From Luteimonas sp. J29 (lineage in GTDB: Bacteria > Pseudomonadota > Gammaproteobacteria > Xanthomonadales > Xanthomonadaceae), in assembly GCF_000472505.1 (NCBI RefSeq), contig NZ_AWZR01000002.1, forward strand, positions 372,001 to 436,000: DNA of 64,000 bases, read 5' to 3'. Positions 61,120 to 64,000 of this stretch are shown here, one piece after another. Position numbers and translations under genes: made by a program. Numbering within the stretch: position 1 is the stretch's first letter; the number at the start of each line of letters is the position of its first letter. The notes below the pieces were generated by a model. It was not told where the DNA came from. It saw nothing but the letters and a program-made list of their open reading frames with translations, and searched no databases.

Positions 61120-61353
61120 CGGTTCGTTTCATTCATGGAACAAACGGCCGGGAACGACAAGGTTTCGTCTGAAAATGATAGCAAAAAGGGGCCTCGGGAA
61201 CACCCGATGATCCTGGGACGCGCGGGATCAAGCGGGTGTGACCGCGCCGGACCCGCCGGATTCCCCCGGCCGTCCGCGGCCGTCCGCGGCCGCCGCCGCA
61301 GGGGAACACGGCCACCGGGGCGGCAGGCGGCCACCGCCGGTCCGGCCTTGCGG

Positions 61354-61387
61354 AAAAGGCAACGCCCCCGGCGGGCGGGGGCGTTGC
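61354..61387 (-). terminator. Rho-independent terminator of the TonB-dependent receptor gene
   Basis: Minus-strand 11-bp perfect stem GCAACGCCCCC / GGGGGCGTTGC with a 7-nt loop, followed by CTTTTCC, 23 bp past the stop codon. Confidence 0.75.
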
Positions 61388-61410
61388 GGGGACGCCGGCG
61401 CGGCGGGCCG

Positions 61411-64000
61411 TCAGAACTTCTGCGCGTAGCGGAAGTAGACCGTGCGACCGTAGGCGTCGTACAGCTCGAAGTTCCAAGGCTGGTTGCGCACCTGCATCAG
61501 GGTCGGATAGCGATCGCCCACGTTGTTCACGCCGAGGGTGATGCTGCCCTCCCACGGCGCCTTGTAGGTCACCGAGAGGTCGTGGGTGGTGTAGCTGCCC
61601 ACGCGCTCGTTGACCTCGCCGCCGATGAAGCCGAAGCTCGGCTTGACCCCGGGGTTCTGCTGCGAGTCGATGTAGTTGACGTTCCAGTTGGCCACGAAGT
61701 CGCCCAGCGTCCAGCTGTTGCGCAGGGTCGAGCGCAGGTCGGGCACCGCGATCCAGCCCAGGCGATCCTTCACCGTGGCGCCGTCGGTCACGATGAAGTC
61801 GATCACCTTGGCCACCTGCAGCCAGCTGTCGAGGCGTCCACGCCCGCCGAGCTCGAAACGGGTCCGCAGGTTCACGTCCACGCCGGTGGTCTTGAGGTCG
61901 CCCTCGTTGGCGAAGGCGCTGTTGACCTCGGCGATCGAGCCGTTGGCGCGGCGGATCACCGAGGTGCCGTCCGGCAGCGCCGCGCCGGCGTTGTCGAAGT
62001 CGACCAGTTCCTGGAACTCGATCAGGCGGATGCGGTTGTCGATCTCGATGCGGTAGTAGTCGACGGTGAGGTTCAGCCACGAAGTGGCGTCCCAGGCCAC
62101 GCCGATGCTGTACTGGCGGGAAGTCTCCGACTCCAGGTCGAGATTGCCGCTGCGGTAGGTGTCGACCTGGTAGCTGACGTCCTGCGAAACCGGGCCGTCG
62201 CTGATGTTGTCGCCGTTGGCGTCGTTGCCGCACTGCTCGGGCGTGTAGCCCATCACCACGCAGGTGCGGTAGTCCGCCACCTGCTCGGCGGAGAACGAAC
62301 GCTTGCCGTGCACGTAGGGCAAGGCCGGCGCGCGGAAGCCCTCGCCGATCGAGCCGCGGAAGGTCAGGTTCTCCAGCGGCTGCCAGCGCAGCGACAGCTT
62401 CGGCGACAGGTCGGATCCATAGTCGCTGTAGCGGTCGTAGCGCGCGGCCAGGGTGACGTCGAAATCGGCGGCGATCGGCAGCAGCCATTCGGCATAGGCG
62501 GCGTAGATCTCGCGGTCGCCGGCGGCCGAGTTGCCCGAGGAACCAGCGATCACGCCCGCCTCGGAGAGCGAATCGTAGATGTCGGCGTAGTCCTCGGTGC
62601 GGTACTCGGCGCCGAAGGCCAGCATCGAGGCGCCACCGGACATCTCGAACAGGTCGAGCGTGGCGTTGGCGTAGATCTCGTCGATGTCGAAGCGGCCGTC
62701 GCGACTGGTGGTCGCGGTGAAGCCCTTGATCACTTCCTCGGGGTTGCCGAACGGATCGAACAGGTTGTAGCGGCCGTCCGCCGCGGCGGCCTCGGCCAGC
62801 GGGGTCACGATGTAGCCGCGGCCCAGCTCCTTGAAGCTGGCGCGGCTGCGGCGCAGGCCGAAGTCGATGAACAGCCGGTCGGTCGCCTGCCACTGGAATC
62901 CGGCGTTCAAGTCGGCAACCGCGTTGTCCACGAAGTTGTCGCGGTTGCCCGCCGCGGCGTAGCGGTGGTAGACGAACGCGCCCAGACCGTCGCCGGGCAC
63001 CGGGTCGTTCGGCGTTCCCTCGGGGATGTACAGCACGCCCGGCGTCGGCGCGAACCGCCCGAAGCTCTCGGTCTTGCTGTAGCTGGCCGAGGCATAGATC
63101 GACCAGGCGTCGTCGATCTGCCAGGTGCCTCGGGCGAACAGCGACTTGTTGTCGACCGAGGCCTCGTTGGCCGCCATCGCGTTGTAGTCGAAGACGCAGT
63201 TGTCGCCGTTGATCCAGAAGTTCGGATCGTCGCAGGCGTAGCCGGGCAGCGCGCCGCCGAACTCCCCCTCCTCGCCCGGCGCGGTCGCGCTTTCGAAGTA
63301 GAAGTTGTTGCCGTAGAAGGAGCCGCCGCGGGTCTCGCCGCCGATCTGGTTGCGGGCGAACACGATGTCGCGCGCGCTGGTCGACACGCCGAGCAGCAGG
63401 CTGCCGCGGTCGGACGAAGTGCCGAACACCAGCGAGGCCTCCTCGGTGTCGCCGCCGGCCACCGCCGGGTTGCCGCGACCATAGCGGAACTCGGCGCCAT
63501 CGAAATCCTTGCGCAGGATGATGTTCACCACGCCGCCGATCGCGTCGGAGCCGTACACCGCGGACGCGCCGTCGGAGAGCACCTCGATGCGTTCGACCGC
63601 CGCCAGCGGGATGGTGTTGAGGTCGGCGCTGGTGCCGGTGGAGGGCGCGTATGGCGCGCGGCGTCCGTCGACCAGCACCAGGGTGCGGTCGGAGCCGATG
63701 CCGCGCAGGTCGATGTCGGCGGTGGCCTGGGCGGTGCTGCCCGAGCGCGGGCGGAAGTTGCCGAACGAGGCGAAGGTGGAATCGCGCAGCACGTCGGCTA
63801 CGCTGACGTCGCCGCTGGCGTCGATCGCGGCGCGGTCGATGACGGTCACCGGCACCGCGCCCTCGATGTCGGCGCGCTTGATGCGCGAACCGGTCACCTG
63901 GAGGCGGTCGAGGGTCTGGACGGTGTCGTCCGCCGCGGCGGCGTCTTGGGCGACGGCGGGGAGCGTGGCGAGGGCGCAGGCGATGGCGATCGGCAGCGCC
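61411..64000 (-). CDS. TonB-dependent receptor (5' partial)
   Basis: Outer-membrane beta-barrel transporter that takes up a ligand, such as a siderophore, cobalamin or glycan, using TonB energy. The visible part has the end of a signal peptide (ALPIAIACALATLPAVAQDA) and, right after LDRLQVTGSRIKR, the plug domain with the usual GSxxxR motif. Plug and barrel follow (VEVLSDGASAVYGSDAIGGVVNIILRKDF), and the barrel C-terminus ends in Phe (YFRYAQKF). The frame stays open to base 64000, so the gene starts just beyond the window; 863 codons are visible. This type is often annotated as a large xanthomonad TBDR of unknown substrate. Terminator downstream. Confidence 0.93.
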   Translation of the reverse strand, partial: ALPIAIACALATLPAVAQDAAAADDTVQTLDRLQVTGSRIKRADIEGAVPVTVIDRAAIDASGDVSVADVLRDSTFASFGNFRPRSGSTAQATADIDLRGIGSDRTLVLVDGRRAPYAPSTGTSADLNTIPLAAVERIEVLSDGASAVYGSDAIGGVVNIILRKDFDGAEFRYGRGNPAVAGGDTEEASLVFGTSSDRGSLLLGVSTSARDIVFARNQIGGETRGGSFYGNNFYFESATAPGEEGEFGGALPGYACDDPNFWINGDNCVFDYNAMAANEASVDNKSLFARGTWQIDDAWSIYASASYSKTESFGRFAPTPGVLYIPEGTPNDPVPGDGLGAFVYHRYAAAGNRDNFVDNAVADLNAGFQWQATDRLFIDFGLRRSRASFKELGRGYIVTPLAEAAAADGRYNLFDPFGNPEEVIKGFTATTSRDGRFDIDEIYANATLDLFEMSGGASMLAFGAEYRTEDYADIYDSLSEAGVIAGSSGNSAAGDREIYAAYAEWLLPIAADFDVTLAARYDRYSDYGSDLSPKLSLRWQPLENLTFRGSIGEGFRAPALPYVHGKRSFSAEQVADYRTCVVMGYTPEQCGNDANGDNISDGPVSQDVSYQVDTYRSGNLDLESETSRQYSIGVAWDATSWLNLTVDYYRIEIDNRIRLIEFQELVDFDNAGAALPDGTSVIRRANGSIAEVNSAFANEGDLKTTGVDVNLRTRFELGGRGRLDSWLQVAKVIDFIVTDGATVKDRLGWIAVPDLRSTLRNSWTLGDFVANWNVNYIDSQQNPGVKPSFGFIGGEVNERVGSYTTHDLSVTYKAPWEGSITLGVNNVGDRYPTLMQVRNQPWNFELYDAYGRTVYFRYAQKF

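Overview
The window is one continuous stretch of GC-rich gammaproteobacterial chromosome, most likely from the family Xanthomonadaceae/Lysobacteraceae (Lysobacter, Luteimonas, Pseudoxanthomonas and relatives). Four things point there: the high GC with strongly G/C-ending codons, the inverted GTAGGAGCGGCTTCAGCC-type REP repeat, the large TonB-dependent receptor, and the rsmB-fmt-def-LysM-dprA-smg-topA-tsaC order. I see no rRNA operon, insertion sequence, prophage or CRISPR array. Most genes are core housekeeping genes.

Layout. 1-9 kb: rep helicase (5' end cut off by the window), a class C acid phosphatase lipoprotein, a candidate small RNA with a very strong terminator, and the osmoregulated periplasmic glucan genes opgD-opgH behind a prlC-type oligopeptidase. 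9-13.6 kb: a REP doublet, a GlcD-like flavoprotein, a DUF72 gene overlapping a frameshifted Fpg/Nei DNA glycosylase, an aldo/keto reductase and a tRNA(CAU) that looks like the lysidine-type tRNA-Ile2. 13.6-20 kb: an Ala-rich lipoprotein, rpoD, dtd, then lpxL with two overlapping bacterial PH-domain membrane proteins. 20-23 kb: three glycosyltransferases. 23-34 kb: rsmB-fmt-def, divergent from LysM-dprA-smg, then a pilin-like gene and a GYF-RDD membrane protein inserted before topA and tsaC. 34-42 kb: gltB-gltD glutamate synthase and a tandem DUF4124 pair. 42-47 kb: small metabolic and regulatory genes, including a MarR/S41-peptidase divergon and a LacI/kdgK divergon. 47-53 kb: sppA, a MATE exporter, a DUF3667 membrane protein, and a sigma-like membrane protein overlapping a DUF3106 gene. 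53-64 kb: priA behind a long AT-rich leader carrying two perfect inverted DnaA boxes, a NYN-LOTUS RNase-like protein, tal, a type II NADH dehydrogenase, a ZIP zinc transporter, rpoH with a sigmaE-type promoter, and a TonB-dependent receptor running off the right edge.

How the genes work together. Several groups are plainly coupled by overlapping stop and start codons: opgD/opgH, DUF72/nei, lpxL/PH/PH, fmt/rsmB, the two DUF4124 genes and sigma-like/DUF3106. Envelope building is a recurring theme (opgDH, lpxL, the glycosyltransferases, LysM, sppA, the TonB receptor). So is genome maintenance (rep, priA, topA, dprA, nei) and translation quality control (fmt, def, rsmB, dtd, tsaC, tRNA-Ile2). Both the housekeeping sigma factor gene (rpoD) and the heat-shock one (rpoH) are here, each with a recognisable promoter.

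I did not find a clear, wholly new multi-gene system. The best leads for something undescribed are the DnaA-box element ahead of priA, the candidate sRNA at 2960-3062, the membrane-tethered sigma-like protein with its DUF3106 partner, the pilin-like/GYF-RDD insertion, the SSB-like tail of TopA, and a repeated arrangement of -10 boxes sitting 6-7 nt before start codons (probable leaderless mRNAs).
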